Positions 1 to 12,297 of a stretch of 64,000 nucleotides of DNA are shown here, one piece after another (the first letter of the stretch is position 1; each line of letters starts with the position of its first letter). Under the pieces are notes generated by a model that was not told the origin of the DNA, did no database searches, and saw only the letters and a program-made list of their open reading frames with translations. The position numbers were made by a program, and so were the translations under genes. This stretch comes from Phocoena phocoena (Eukaryota > Chordata > Mammalia > Artiodactyla > Phocoenidae), in the NCBI RefSeq assembly GCF_963924675.1, contig NC_089220.1, forward strand, positions 160,183,270-160,247,269, in the 5' to 3' direction.

Positions 1-1654
1 TGTAACCATCTGTGATTTTGATAACATATTTTTGTTTTGTTTTTATGAATTACTCTTGCTTTCCTTGAACTGAGCTAGCAAGACATATTTGTGTGTGTGT
101 ATTTCCAAATTGCCAAATATTTTAAACCAAGATTATTGAAAGTCAAAGGTTACCATGAATGAGCAATGTGTTTTCCATAGTATATTGAGAAAAAAGTAAC
201 ATTTATAAATACGTACAAACGTATGCTTCAGGGAGTCGTCACTGTAGTTAAATATTTATGGTATAAAAATAGCCATTCAATTTAAACATAAGGAAGAAAC
301 TCAGTAGTGTATTTACTTAGAAGAGAAAGGACTAGAGTCCTAATAGAAAAAATTGTTGATTAACTTATATTGTTCATATCTAGTAAATCACATTTTAGTT
401 TTCTAGCTTCAAAGTGACTCTACCCATCTAACCATTGTAAGAAAAGCTGGGGGGGGCGGGAAAAGAGAAGAAAAGCTGGAGACACCACTGCCCAAGGTTA
501 AAGCAGAGATCATTTACGTGGATTGTAAACAATTACAATTTAACTTTTGGGTGAACCACTTTGATCACACGTACCTAAGGAAGACTGTGCTGGGGAAGGA
601 GAGTTTGAAATGAAAATCACATTCTGAGGAGATTTAAAGCAAAATTATATAATCTTTGCCTATCAGATATAATGTGTTTCGGAAGATGAATATTTCTGCC
701 ATAATGTAACACACAAAGCAAAGCTTAGGAGAGGATCACTGCTTTCTCCCCCCAGGTTTCTTAGTCTAAATCTGGACAGTGTTGACTCCATGCAGCCAGT
801 GATTTCAAATATATGCAGCTCATTGTTCCCAGATGAAGAACGTATTTCCTATTTTTGCTGCCAGTCCTGGTCTCCAAGATCCTGAGTCATATGAGCTTTC
901 GACCCTCTTGGGTTTTTCCTGGAGTATCAGTGGTTCCTTGCCAGCCTTACCAGTATGACTTGTGCTGCCTTTCTAGGGTGGGAACCCTATATCACTTAGA
1001 GGTCTTGCCTCTGTCCTGGGTGCATATTTAATAAGAGATACAGTGCTTTGGCACCTCCATATTTGTTTTTGTAAGCACAGATTATGCCTCTGAGCTTTTT
1101 TCTTGTTCTGGTTAAAATGTTATTTAAATTCCCTCATAAATGCAATTTTCTCACATATATCACTTATTTGAAATATGCAACAGGGGATGGAATAGCTATC
1201 AGTACCAGGCATGTTCTTAATTCTGTAGCCTCCAGAGCTTTCCACTGGTGTGAACATCTAAATTTGTCCCTCTATAAACTTAGTTTCCTTTTTTAATTGG
1301 AAAGAACAGATTTAAGTATTTTATTTGAAAACTTTTGTATTCAACTATCATCAAGACAAAACCAAGTTAATAGACAAACTACGATTTTTGAAGGGCAGGG
1401 AAAGTTCTGGACGAGAGCTGAGAGAGACACTGTGACAACGTGCACCTGTGACCACAAAGTGCTGGGTTTTCCCAAAGTCCTGACTTTAGGATGTATTTTT
1501 CCAGACCAGTCTGGTGAACTTTGGATATGGCCAGAGAAAGGCAACTCTTCTACATATCAAATGTTTGCAGTGCAGGTTGTCAAAACTGCGTGAGTAGGGT
1601 GACGTGAGCCTGGGGTCCAGATGACTTACATCCCATCCACATTCTTCTCACCCA

Positions 1655-1725
1655 TTTGGGATTTGGGTCAAGTTGTTTAACATCCTTGAGCTTTAATTCC
1701 CTCACTTGTAAAACTGAAGCTTTGG
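1655..1725 (+). repeat. MIR fragment
   Basis: TTGGGTCAAGTTGTTTAACA, then CTTGAGCTTTAATTCCCTCA and TTGTAAAACTGA, follow the MIR core (GGCAAGTTACTTAACCTCTC, CAGTTTCCTCATCTGTAAAA) in the sense orientation. The copy is short and diverged. Confidence 0.6.
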
Positions 1726-1889
1726 ACGCCCAGGTCATTGATGCTCAGATTGTGTGTGGTGGCGGCCAGTGAAGAGTGGAGCCTCGGTGGTCTCAGGGAG
1801 TCGGGAAGCACATGGGCACCTGAGTGGGTGGGCTCTGTCAAAGTCACCAGCCCCCCCCCCCGCACCCCACTGTCGCCTCAACAATCGTG

Positions 1890-2020
1890 TTGTTTATTGA
1901 TTTACTTATATTTTTTGAGGGGGGTGCCGTGCGGCTCGTGGTATCTTACCCAGGGATCAAACCCGAGCCCCCTGCAGTGAAAGTGCCAAGTCCTAACCAC
2001 TGGACCACCAGGGAATTCCC
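1890..2020 (-). mobile_element. tRNA-derived SINE, CHR-2/Bov-tA-like, antisense
   Basis: Read on the minus strand it begins GGGAATTCCCTGGTGGTCCA and continues GTGGTTAGGACTTGGCACTT, with a tRNA-like B-box region (GGTTTGATCCCTGG) and an A-rich end at about 1906-1915. This is an artiodactyl/cetacean tRNA SINE with a head different from the CHR-1 copies. A second SINE was inserted exactly at its 5' edge. Confidence 0.8.
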
Positions 2021-2032
2021 AGTCCTGGGTTT

Positions 2033-2262
2033 GTTTTGTTTTGTTTTGTTTTGTTTTGTTTTGTTTTTGCGGTACGCGGGCCTCTCACTGTTGTGGCCTC
2101 TCCCGTTGCGGAGCACAGGCTCCGGACGCGCAGGCTCAGCGGCCATGGCTCACGGGCCCAGCCGCTCCGCGGCAAGTGGGATCTTCCCGGACCGGGGCAC
2201 AAACCCATGTCCCCCTGCATCGGCAGGCGGACTCCCAAACACTGCGCCACCAGGGAAGCCCT
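2033..2262 (-). mobile_element. Short CHR-1-like SINE, antisense, with (GTTTT)n tail
   Basis: Antisense of the CHR-1 SINE: GCGGTACGCGGGCCTCTCAC to GCGCCACCAGGGAAGCCCT. The A-tail has become a (GTTTT)n microsatellite at about 2031-2067. A perfect 12-bp target duplication, AGTCCTGGGTTT, flanks it at 2021-2032 and 2263-2274. It landed directly beside the 5' end of the older SINE at 1890-2020. Confidence 0.93.
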
Positions 2263-2274
2263 AGTCCTGGGTTT

Positions 2275-3010
2275 TTAAAATCACTTTTCATACATTGTAG
2301 TTCTTTGTCAATTTTAAGTTTAAAAAAAAGGAAGTTCACAGTTTTCCAGAAAAAGTTTGAAAAGCTCCTGTTTAGATGGTTCCATTTCTCAGGTCCTTTC
2401 CAGTTTTAACTTTCCATGACTCTGTTTCCCCATTCACTTACTGACCTCGGTCCTGCCTGCCTGCTTCTCTCATTGTCTGTAAAGTCCACGAAGAAAGACA
2501 CCACCGTGTCTTATTCCTGCGTAACCAGGCTCAGAGCTCGGCAAAGCATTGGAGTCAGTGACTGTTTGTGACATCAGTAAATGGACTCCTGCTTGACTAG
2601 CCCCACTGTTTGTGAGAGACACACACCCAGACACAGCGAGCCTCGGGCTGTGGCACTCGGGGCAGCAGTGACATTTCACTCCTCCTGCTTGTGTCCCACG
2701 CAGGACCTGCATGTCTGAGACCTCCAGTGCCTCAGCAAACCGTTTGTTTTTCTTTAAAAAAAAAAAAAAAAAAAATCTCTCAAGGCTGGTGTTACTGCTG
2801 GTGGTCATGAGACTGTCACCTTTACATACGACTAGGTACAGGTGTGAGAAGGAAGCCCCGCTTGCCTAGCTCCTCCTCTAGTTCCCTAAACACCATCCTT
2901 TTCCGAGTCAGGCTGTGGATTCTCACAGTGTGATCCACACACTCTCTTCCACTGTCTGCATTTGCGTTTCTGCTTATGCTCTTCATCCTCTGCTTGTGCT
3001 TCTCCCTTGG
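2275..3010. other. Unique intron sequence
   Basis: Moderate GC intronic DNA with a poly(A) run at about 2756-2775. No repeat family, conserved exon or RNA gene was recognised. Confidence 0.5.
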
Positions 3011-3145
3011 GCATCCTTGCCTGTGCATCCCTCACCTGTGCGGCCTCGCCCGGCATCCTTGCCTGTGCATCCCTCACCTGTGCGGCCTCGCCCGGCATCC
3101 TTGCCTGTGCATCCCTCACCTGTGCGGCCTCGCCTGGCATCCTTG
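3011..3145. repeat. 42-bp minisatellite, 3.2 copies
   Basis: A GC-rich 42-bp unit starting GCATCCTTGCCTGTGCATCC repeats at 3011, 3053 and 3095, with a 9-bp partial fourth copy at 3137. The first two units are identical and the third differs by one base near its end (CCTCGCCTG for CCTCGCCCG). The near-identity implies recent duplication. Because 42 is a multiple of three, all frames stay open across it, which explains the repetitive open frames here. Confidence 0.95.
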
Positions 3146-5239
3146 TCATATGGGAGCTGTCCCCGGCCACATGTCTAGGCCCTGCCGTCCTCGTGCTCTG
3201 TGGGACACTCCGTACAAGAAAGGACCTTGTACACAAGGGCCTTTCTTTTACGGAGGTGGGACTCAGGGGACTCGGTTATGGCCGCCGTTAAATTAAAGAT
3301 GCCGAGTCACTGTCGAGCGGTGCTCTGTAAGAGGACCCTGTCTGGGCAGACAGTCTTTGTTAGATGGCTGTCCTGTGAGGATGCAGTCCGTGCACCCTAG
3401 AAACATGGGGGCGGCATTACCTGTACCACCCAGCTGCCTGTTTCTGTCCCGTGCAGCCCTTTCCCACTTTACAGGAAAGTCGCTTAGGCAGAGGCCTGGT
3501 TGAATGCTGTTGTCAGTCGGGTCGAGGTCCTCCCCGGTGACTCTCTTTCATGGCTCGGAACAGGCTTGCCTCTTCTCAGCAGCATCGAAATTGTGGCATG
3601 CACACAACAATGGGGGCCAAGAGACTGGGGCGGGATCCATGTGGTATCTGGTATCTGTCATCTTCTGTAACACTTACGTGCTTCCTGTGGAGATGGCAGA
3701 AGCCAGTGTTTTTGTCTCTCATTTAATCCATCTGGCCTCTCCATGTTGTGTGTGTCTGTCTGGATCAAGATGGAGCTTTGTATTCTGGGACCCATTATCT
3801 CCGAGGTCCTACCTGTGTTTGACAAGTCAGGGCATCTACAATCTGCTCCCTCTTCTATGCAAATCACACTCCCCGCCTGGCTCCCAGCAAGCAGCTCCTA
3901 CATCCCCCATAATAAATCAGTTTCTGTTGAAACCAAGAACATGGACGCTATATAACATTGCTTTGTTTTATTTTTGAAAATATAGAGTCCCATTTTTTTT
4001 TCTCTATTAGAAGTTGCCAAATTGTCAGCCTTACTGTCAATTCAGTAACAGCTCTTTGTCTGGGTCAAGGAGGTGAAACAACAAAACCAAAGACTGTCCT
4101 ATTAATTGTACTTCTCAATTTTAAGATCGATCCAGTTTACAATTTTAAATGTGAGAACTGTATGCCTTGAAAACATAGAGACAGATTGCTTTTGAGTAGC
4201 TTGCCTACTTTCTTATAGTACTCTTAACAGATCAGAAAAAAAGCACTGCTCTAAAATATACATAACTTAGGTTAGCAGTATGAGATTTGAAGAAACTGAA
4301 TTTATGTTAGTAAATCAGCTAATCTGAAAGCTTCCAGGAGAATTTTTGTTTATTTTATTAGCTTCAAATAGGATATTGCATGAATATCTCAGACTTTCTA
4401 CTCTCAGCATCCTCCACATTTCCAGCCACCTTTTGTCATTACATTTTGAGCAAAAAAAATGCAAACTAGGTTGTTATCTTAAGACACCCCATTAGGTTAC
4501 TGTTCATCTGTAGTGGAAGAATTCAGTATAGGGGTTTCAAGGTCGAAGTACTTTGTAAAAGATTTCCCATTTGATTAATCTATCTTAATGGATAATTGGG
4601 TGTTGATCTATAAAAAAATATTTGTTCTGAAGGGCTGGGAATAAGAATAACCTATCTTATCCTCTTATGCCAATTTGTATACCTAAGTATCTCTTGCAGT
4701 TTGAGAAAAGGAGCCTTGCTTTTAGGAAATTTCTGAATGCAGTAGAGGTGTGAGCATGTGAAGTAGCTGAAGCTATCTATTCCTTACATTTCTTTTTCTA
4801 AGTGAAAAGTAAGTTAAGCTAAAAGTATGATGAAAAGTCACATCTGAAGTGTTTGAATTATAGAATCCTCATTTTAAGCATTTTTTTAATAAGGAAAAAG
4901 TATGTAAATAGATGACCAAGATGGTACTTAGGAACAAAATCATAGAATGCATGCCTTCTGATTCGTAGTCCTGTGAGTTTTCTAGAATATTAAACAAATT
5001 TCTGAGTGGGATAAGCCATTACACTGAAACTACTATAGAGTATGAATGAGTCGTAGTACCTAAAATCTGATATTTAAGCTCTAAGTCCCTGAGGGGCTGT
5101 GGGTGGTTCAACCCAGTGGATAAACTGACACTTGAGAAGCAGTGTGGTTAATGGTTAAGGGCCATTGTAGTGCACAGGTTACCACGCCACCAAACCGTGG
5201 GGGACCCGCTCGGCCCATGTGGAAGTTGAGTGGGGTGGG
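3146..5239. other. Unique intron sequence
   Basis: No recognisable repeat or exon. The 157-codon open frame at 3504-3977 has no recognisable domain and no splice context, and is treated as chance. Confidence 0.5.
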
Positions 5240-5625
5240 AGAAGGCTTCCCAGAAGAGGTATTGTTTTAGATGAGTAATATTGCTTGAGTGGTCTTCAGT
5301 GGGTGCGTAGGAAACATAGGGAGCCAGGACCACCTCTGGACCGCCATCATCCCGTTAAGACTCATGTATGCGCCGCGGGTGAGGGCATGGTGAGGAGTGA
5401 GGTTTAAGACGTAGTCAGAGAACAGATCACAGACAGCCTCGTTTAAATCATTTTTGTTCATACTAGGGACCTTAAAGAGCATTTGAAGAATTTCAAGTAA
5501 AGGAATACGCTTGTTAGGGCTGTATGGGATGGCTTATTGGGGATGGGATGGTAAGTAGCAGTGTTGGTGGCAAGACTGGTTCTATGATTGTAATGCAAGA
5601 CTCCAGGTGAGTAATGATGCTTGGC
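5240..5625 (-). repeat. Diverged L2 LINE fragment, antisense
   Basis: AGGCTTCCCAGAAGAGGTAT and ATGCAAGACTCCAGGTGAGT resemble the reverse complement of L2 3' coding sequence (GAGGCTTCCTGGAGGAGGTG; GCAGTAGTCCAGGCGAGAGA). The match is patchy and the limits are approximate. Confidence 0.5.
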
Positions 5626-5709
5626 AAAGCCAGAGGAAAGGGAGAGACTGCATTTACATGCTTAGCGTCTCACATGTAAAGATGGATGATGATGATGTGA
5701 TTTTTCTCA

Positions 5710-6090
5710 TTAGTACCTCCAGGCCCAGAAACTTAGAATCGTCATCTCACTGTGTAATCACTCCATTACCGAGGTTTCTTATTTTTTCCCCCATGAAATC
5801 TCCTAATTTCTCTCCTTCTGCCCATTCTAGCCCCAATCCTCATTTTTTAATATCTGAAGTTACTATTTAGGATCTCCTAACTGGTCCGACTGTCTCTACC
5901 TTGGCTGAGTAAGCTCTGGGATCACACCGTCTTCACAGTCCTTCAAGCTCCCGTGTGCATTCTCACCCAGACCATGCACCGTCTGTGAGGCTTATCTTCT
6001 CACTACCCTGACTGTCCCCTACCCTCTTGTGTACATTGGACTGTCATCTTCCTTCTTCAAGACACTTGTTCCCAAGAAATCTAGTTTTTC
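5710..6090 (+). repeat. Diverged L2-like LINE fragment, sense
   Basis: AGGATCTCCTAACTGGTCCG follows the conserved L2 stretch AATAGCCTCCTAACTGGTCT, and surrounding C/T-rich text fits the L2 3' coding region. It lies in the opposite orientation to the L2 piece at 5240-5625, so the two are separate or rearranged copies. Confidence 0.45.
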
Positions 6091-6117
6091 CTTTGACTTT
6101 CTAAAGCCCCAACTGGG

Positions 6118-6600
6118 TATGGACGCTCCCCGATTTACGATGGTTCCGCTTAGGATTTTTGGACTTTACGATGGTTCGAAAGTGATGTGCATTCAGTGGA
6201 AACCGTACATCTAACTTTGAACTTGGATCTTTTCCCGGGCAGGTGATATGCAGATCCTCTGTGGAGATGCTGGGCACTGGCAGCAGCCGCAGCTCCCAGT
6301 CAGCCACGTGATCACAAGTGGAAGCAACCGATACACTGACAACTGTTCTGGTTTCCACTTTCAGCACTCTATTCACTAAATTACAGGAGGCATTCAACAC
6401 TTTGTTGTAACCTAGGCTCTCTGTTGGATGACTGAGCCCAGCTTAGGCTAATGTCAGTGTTCTGAGCACATTTAAGGTAGGCAAAGCTAAGCTATGATGT
6501 TCGGCAGGTTAGATGTATTCAGTGTATTTTTGACTTACGGTATTTTCAGTTTATGTTGGGTTTAACAGGCCGTAACCCCATCGTAACTCAAGAAAAATCT
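6118..6600. repeat. Tigger-like (TcMar) non-autonomous DNA transposon relic
   Basis: The ends are imperfect inverted repeats: CTCCCCGATTTACGATGGTT near 6126-6145 against the reverse complement of ACCCCATCGTAACTCAAG near 6576-6593. An internal copy of the motif (ACTTTACGATGGTTCGAAAG) follows. The interior (GGCTAATGTCAGTGTTCTGA, TAAGCTATGATGTTCGGCAG) is familiar from mammalian TcMar MITE-like repeats. Flanking TA dinucleotides suit mariner-type insertion. I do not commit to a subfamily name. Confidence 0.65.
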
Positions 6601-9600
6601 GTATATAGATGTATCTGAGACTTTTTAATATAAAATATTTTTTTAACATTAAGAAATTTTGTGGATCTCGCGGTTTGGATTGTAGGGTATGGGAGTTAAG
6701 AACACTGGCTTTTAGGAGACAATTGTTTTGCTTTCTCAGTAAATAGCAAAACAGAGCACTGCTCTCCATTCACTGTTTCATCACATTTGCACATTTTTAT
6801 GTTGTTATTTATTTTTGTTTTTTCACTTAAAAGAGTCAGAGCAGTGGCCTGGACACTCTTTCCTTGACACCGTCATTTTTTTGTATATTGTTAAAATATA
6901 CATTTGACACCAATTCAGTCCTTGATAAAAATAAAATTCTTAGTGGCAATTCCAACAGCAGGGTTATGAGTGCTACCATTTTCATTGTGTAGCCAGTCCA
7001 TTGGGTCTGTTGAAAGGAAAGCGTTCAGCTTCTTTATACATTGTCCCCTGTGCACAGGAAACAGTGTCTATTGTGGACCATCATTTGTATGTGAAAATCA
7101 ATTATACACTGAAAGCAAATTTGCAAGCGTTCGGAAAACGGAGGGTGTGGTCCTCATTGTATTTGTTCTGCAGCGTTCTCCTGGGCAGGGGGGATAGTGG
7201 AGGTGGCATTCTACCAGGATCTTCAGGAACATTTTACCTGTTTGTTTGGAGGGATGCATTAAAGAAAACTTTAGACTGTGAAGTAGAAGTAAAGAATGGT
7301 TTTTGATAATAAGTCTTAAACTCTTTGGAAGTGTGGTTTTATTGTTTTTGTCTCTCTACTCCTTATCCCAATGTAAACTAAGAGGTTGGCTTTTTTTTTT
7401 TTTAATGAAATAAATCTAATTTTAGAAGAGTGGGTTTTAGGAATCATCTATTTGAACATTCCTCCAGTTGCTGAAAACCCTTCTCTAAGCCTGCTGATAA
7501 ACGTCACCCACTCCCTTCATGGCTTTTCCTCCTTTCACCATCACGTTCTCTGTTCTTCATAATATCAGTTGTTACTCCCACCCCACATTTTAGTATAAAA
7601 GCTTCTTAATTCTTCTTGCCAGCTTTGTGTGTGTATGTGTTTTTTTTAAATGTTCTGAAAAAAGCTAAGTTTTTCCATTGCCAAAAGCTCATCATTCTAA
7701 TGTTAAAAGTCAGCGTCCAGGAAAGCGTATCCTATTATTCAATACCATCTGTGTCACTAGCTGTTCATTTCTTACATCTTTTCTTCCTTCTCCAAAGTCA
7801 AATATTCAACTAAACTAAGAAACAAAAATAATATGTGTATACATATATAAAAATATATATGTATATCTATTTATTTTATTTATAATAAAATGTTCTCAAA
7901 TCCTATGCAGGATTTGCAGTGCCTGGGAGTTCAGTCCTCATTTATTTTTAGTACATTGTATTTTACCTAACATTAGTCAGTAGAAATTGGTAGTGGTCAG
8001 TGGATTTGCTAAGTCTAGTGAAATTTTCCAATTACTAATGTCTCACTTTTTAACTCACTCATTTTAAATTTTAAGCAGATAGATTCTGAAGACTGCGTAA
8101 TCCTGTGTCCAGTTATTACGTTTAATCCTTTGTCTTCCAAAGTAAATTGGAAATTACTCAAGAATATGTGCTTCTATTATTAGATATTCCTAATTCCTAG
8201 AGTAGTTCTTTCTAAACAGGGAACAGTAAAGGATGGTTTTCATATGATGGGCTCTTTGTTCAGTCCGCTCAACAAATATTTAATAACACTCCTTTGAGCT
8301 GTGCCCTCGGAGAAGAGTACTTGCTCACTGGCAAATAAGAAGTAATGCTGTCGTTTTCATTTTGTATTCCTCTGTTTTGTGTTTCTCTGGATGTTTGTAC
8401 CAATTCATTTAACACTAGTAACAAGTCTGAATAAATAATTCTAGTAAGATTGTCAAAGCTGCCTAGAGTGACATTAACCGCTAAATCTTACACTTGTGAT
8501 AAATAGTACTGTGGTTATTCCACAGCTGCTCTGAGGTTTGATTTATATAATGTACCTGTTAGGATGCTTTCCGCTGCATTTAGTAGAAAACCCAGCTCAG
8601 ACCAGCTCATGAGGAAATACATTGTCCTACATAACTGGTTCTAGAGTTGGGTAGCTTCCAGGATTATTGGTTCCACAGCCTAACGGTGTTATCAAAGCCC
8701 CGCCATCCTTCTGACCCTTCTGCCACACTGTCCACAAGTCAGCTTAACCCGAGGGTAACTGCAGGGCTCAGAGGCCTCGTGCTTTCCTGATTACGTCCAA
8801 CTGGAGGGAGTGAGCCATCTCCCCACGCATGGAATATGTCCATTCGGGGTGATGGGGCCATTCTCGGACTAATAACATTGGACTAATAAATCAACAGGGG
8901 CAGGGGCCCATAGGTTGGTATAAATTTAGTAATGAATTCACCCCTTGAAGCTGGGTTGCATTCCTGAACACAATCAGAGTTCATTAGGAAGAAGAACTGG
9001 AGAAGTGGATTTGGGATAGGCGAGCAATGGAGATCATTCCAGTCCCAACAGTAGTATTGCTTCTCAATGGAAAAAAAGACCATGTGGCTTAGAGTCAACT
9101 GTTGACAATGAAATGTGTGTGATGACGAGATCGAAGTGTTTATTTATGGCAGAAGCTACAGAACTTTGAGGTTCAATTGACGCCTAAGGTCATTTTCTCC
9201 ATAATCCTTACCATGTATGTGCTCAGTCTTTTCCAAACTTCTTGGTGACCCAGTCCTAATGTGATATCTTGCAGAACTGAGTAGCTGAATTTGTCGCATG
9301 GACTAGAATTTTAATTGAGCTGTATTTGCATCTGTTGAAAACATGGTAATTAGGTATGTCTTAATTATAGAATGTGCTGCCTGAAAGAAAAAGAAGCCGC
9401 TTCACGTTATACCTTCTTTAAAAAGAGAAACTTGAAAGTATCTGTTTTTATAGGTAATCACACGGGAAAGTAGCTGATACTGCAGTGCACAGAGCAGAAA
9501 TGTTAGTCAAAAATAGAAATTTTTTGTTTGGAAGGAGGTAACAAAAATTTGTTTGGAAGGAGGTAATCATCTTTCTTTGTGCAGACTATCTGCAGAAGGA

Positions 9601-11970
9601 AAGCAAACAATCTGCAAAGAGCAAAATTAAGGAGAAAAAATGTAAAATTTATATAGCATTTAAAATAGTCAATTACCTAAATGTAGGTTTATGATTAGTC
9701 TGTGCATTGTAATTTATTGTATGAACGCAATCAATCAAGCCATTTACGGATGATATATTACCAGTCCTTTTCTTACTTGAAAAATTGTTTATCTGAATAT
9801 CTTGTAGTTTAAGAGAATAAAAATATTTTATGTACCTTATTATAAAGCTAGTGTTAAATGTACAAAGACTGGTTTTAAAACTGAAAACAAAATCTGACTA
9901 TCGGTGACCTTGAATACATACATTTTTTTTTTTAAAAAGTAAGCACGTGTCACCAATTTACTTAAGCTTTTAAAAACCGCAGTAATTCTGCATAGGGATG
10001 GGGTAAAGTGAGATTCTTATTTTTCTCTATCAAATAATTTTAGCGTTTGAAGCGTACACAATGTAATACTCTAAAAGAACATCTTATGTTTATGGGTATG
10101 AAGGCACATATTGCTAAATATTTTTAATTAGTTGGCATTCAAAGGGGTTCGTTACATCAGCACACCCCCAGAAGAGTTTCTGTGATAGTGTATTATCTAA
10201 ATCAGAATGTTCAGAATAAACAAAGAATTCTCAAATGTGCAAGTACGATTGTAAAACAGTCCACTTGCTCGGGGCAGGAAACTGAGCGAGGAGTTTTGAT
10301 TTTATAAAATGAGGTTACAAAACCTGAAGTTAATAAATGACTTAATACTAATTTTCTCTGTTTCACCCAGTTTAGAAAATAAGTTGTTTTACGTACACCA
10401 GGAAATGATTGTGAATATGAAAGGAATTGGCAACAAATGTGACTTCAGCATATAGTTCGTTGTGAACGCGCTGCCTTTATCCTGTGATGGAGCCAAGAGC
10501 AGACATATGTCCCACGTGCCTCTCCCAAAACTATTAGGCAGAAAACTAGCAGAATCGCTACTGATCTTTCCATTCATGATTTATGACAGTGGTCCCAGTG
10601 GAAGACGAAGTCTTTTACATGTATTGAGCTCTTTTTTTTGTTTGTTTATGGTCTCAGACATTGTAGGGGGCCAGGCAAGCCACTGGATAATACGTAGAGC
10701 CCAAACAATAATTGCGTAAAACTCTACCAGAAACTGATGAGAGCTTAACCAAGCACAGTGGCCTTCCTGGGGTTACTGTTACCGGGGTGTGGCATGTGTT
10801 GTCAGGCTTCATTAGAGGAGCGTAGACATTGTTCTGAAGCTAGAGGATGGTGATGTGCAGAGGTTGGATAGAAGTTTGTCTGGTTGGGATAAAGTCACAA
10901 GTCAGGCTCACCAGTAGTCTTCCAGTTAAACAGCCATTCACGGGCAGCCACCGTCTGCTCAGCGGTCCTCATTTTAGAAGTTTAGGGAATGGGAAACGGA
11001 TCTGTGATCATATCATATGAGAAGTGCAATAATAAAAGTTTGTACAAAACCCTATGGACGGATAGGTAAAAGGAGTTTTGTCTGCGAGACTTTTAGAATA
11101 ATCACCAGCATCCATTTATCTAACTTGAGCGTACCGGTAGACACACCTGGGTTTTGTAGTTCCCGGGAACTTTTGAGAACTGTTTTATCCTGATTTGGTC
11201 CATTACCTCAAAGTTGAGGCCACACCCATTTCCCATAATGTGGAAGCCATGGTTTACCATCAGTTAGAGCACAGCCAAGTTCAAGGGTGTTTTCAGACAA
11301 GATGCTCCAACCCTGCATAAGCTATATTTACATTTTCTTGGGGAACGCCCCTTGAAAAGGCTACACAGCAAGCCCCCCGGGCCAGGACTCTTTCCCTGCT
11401 CTCTGTGTACCACACAAAGATGACAGCCTTAACTCAGCATTTATTTGTAAGGCTATGGATTTTCACTAGCAATGCCCATCTGAAAGCTGTAACTGGGTTT
11501 CTCTAACAAACCCGCACAATTCCTTTTCCATATGAACTGACAGAGAGGGAAAGAAGCAACTTTTTGAAAAGCTGCCTTGTCTCTTGCAAGAGGAGAGTGG
11601 CTTCCAGTTAGATACCTCAGTGCAGAGGGAGGCCAGCCTTTCTGCTCATCTCTGTGGTTGTGAGCCGGTCCTCGAGTCCCTGTGCACATTTGATCGAGCT
11701 TCTGGAGTGATTTCCTCAGTAGCAGCTACAAGTCACGGAGCTGAATGACTACAGGATTGACAGTGGGTTTCTTGAGATGCAGTGCTGGCTGCTGGAATGA
11801 TCTTCTGGGCAGACCGTGGAGTGACTGGATGATAGATGACCAACATCCATGCTGTATGAAGCGTGGAATTGAGCAATCACAGAGTTGATCAAAGAAATGC
11901 ATGAAGGTCTGGCTGAGGTACAATTGTACCAGAATAAAATAGTAGAGCGAGCCCCACACCGGCAGTGTGC
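6601..11970. other. Unique AT-rich intron sequence
   Basis: Mostly AT-rich, with homopolymer runs (for example 7392-7403) and TATATA-rich DNA at about 7835-7885. A 25-bp tandem duplication lies at 9522-9567. Weak MIR/L2-like words (CTCAACAAATATTTAATAAC near 8267) are too short to annotate. No exon or RNA gene was recognised. Confidence 0.5.
9522..9567. repeat. 25-bp direct tandem duplication
   Basis: TTGTTTGGAAGGAGGTAA occurs twice with a period of 25 bp (GTTTGG at 9526 and 9551). Only a few bases differ between copies, consistent with a small recent duplication. Confidence 0.9.
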
Positions 11971-11974
11971 TGGC

Positions 11975-12055
11975 CCCAAATCTCTCTGTTTCCTCAGCAA
12001 GAAATGGAAGAGGTTGGTCTGAATGACCTCCAAAGTACCTTCCGGATTTAGACAC
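11975..12055 (+). repeat. MIR-like fragment
   Basis: TCTCTGTTTCCTCAGCAAGA followed by GGTTGGTCTGAATGACCTCC resembles the MIR-type stretch CAGTTTCCTCATCTGTAAAA ... GGTTGGACTAGATGATCTCT. Short and diverged. Confidence 0.5.
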
Positions 12056-12297
12056 AGTGGTATTTTTACTCTTTGGCTGTACCCAGGGCATGACCTGCTG
12101 GGATGGGAAATATGTTGGCTTGTATTTTTAATCAAATGTGAAAACAGAAGAATTCTACACTTTTTCTGTTATTATGTTAAATAATTGGCACTTTGTAAAA
12201 AACTGAATTACTTGGTTATGGTTGTGCCATCATTTGATAGCATCTTCTATGATCTGTGAGGGTTTAATAGCAGAACAAAGATACTAAGATTGTTTTT

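Noticed and set aside
2041..2409. Forward and reverse open frames of up to 146 codons around 1824-2409
   Set aside because: They come from antisense SINE sequence and the (GTTTT)n tail; the same translated text recurs at 25789-26035, 44606-44966 and 48527-49056.
3011..3145. CRISPR-like array
   Set aside because: The whole 42-bp unit repeats head to tail with no variable spacers, and the genome is mammalian.
2962..3296. Repetitive protein-like frames (CLCIPHLCGLARHP and similar)
   Set aside because: Caused by the 42-bp minisatellite, whose unit length is a multiple of three.
3504..3977. 157-codon forward open frame
   Set aside because: Low-complexity composition, no family resemblance and no splice sites in a Par-3-compatible phase.
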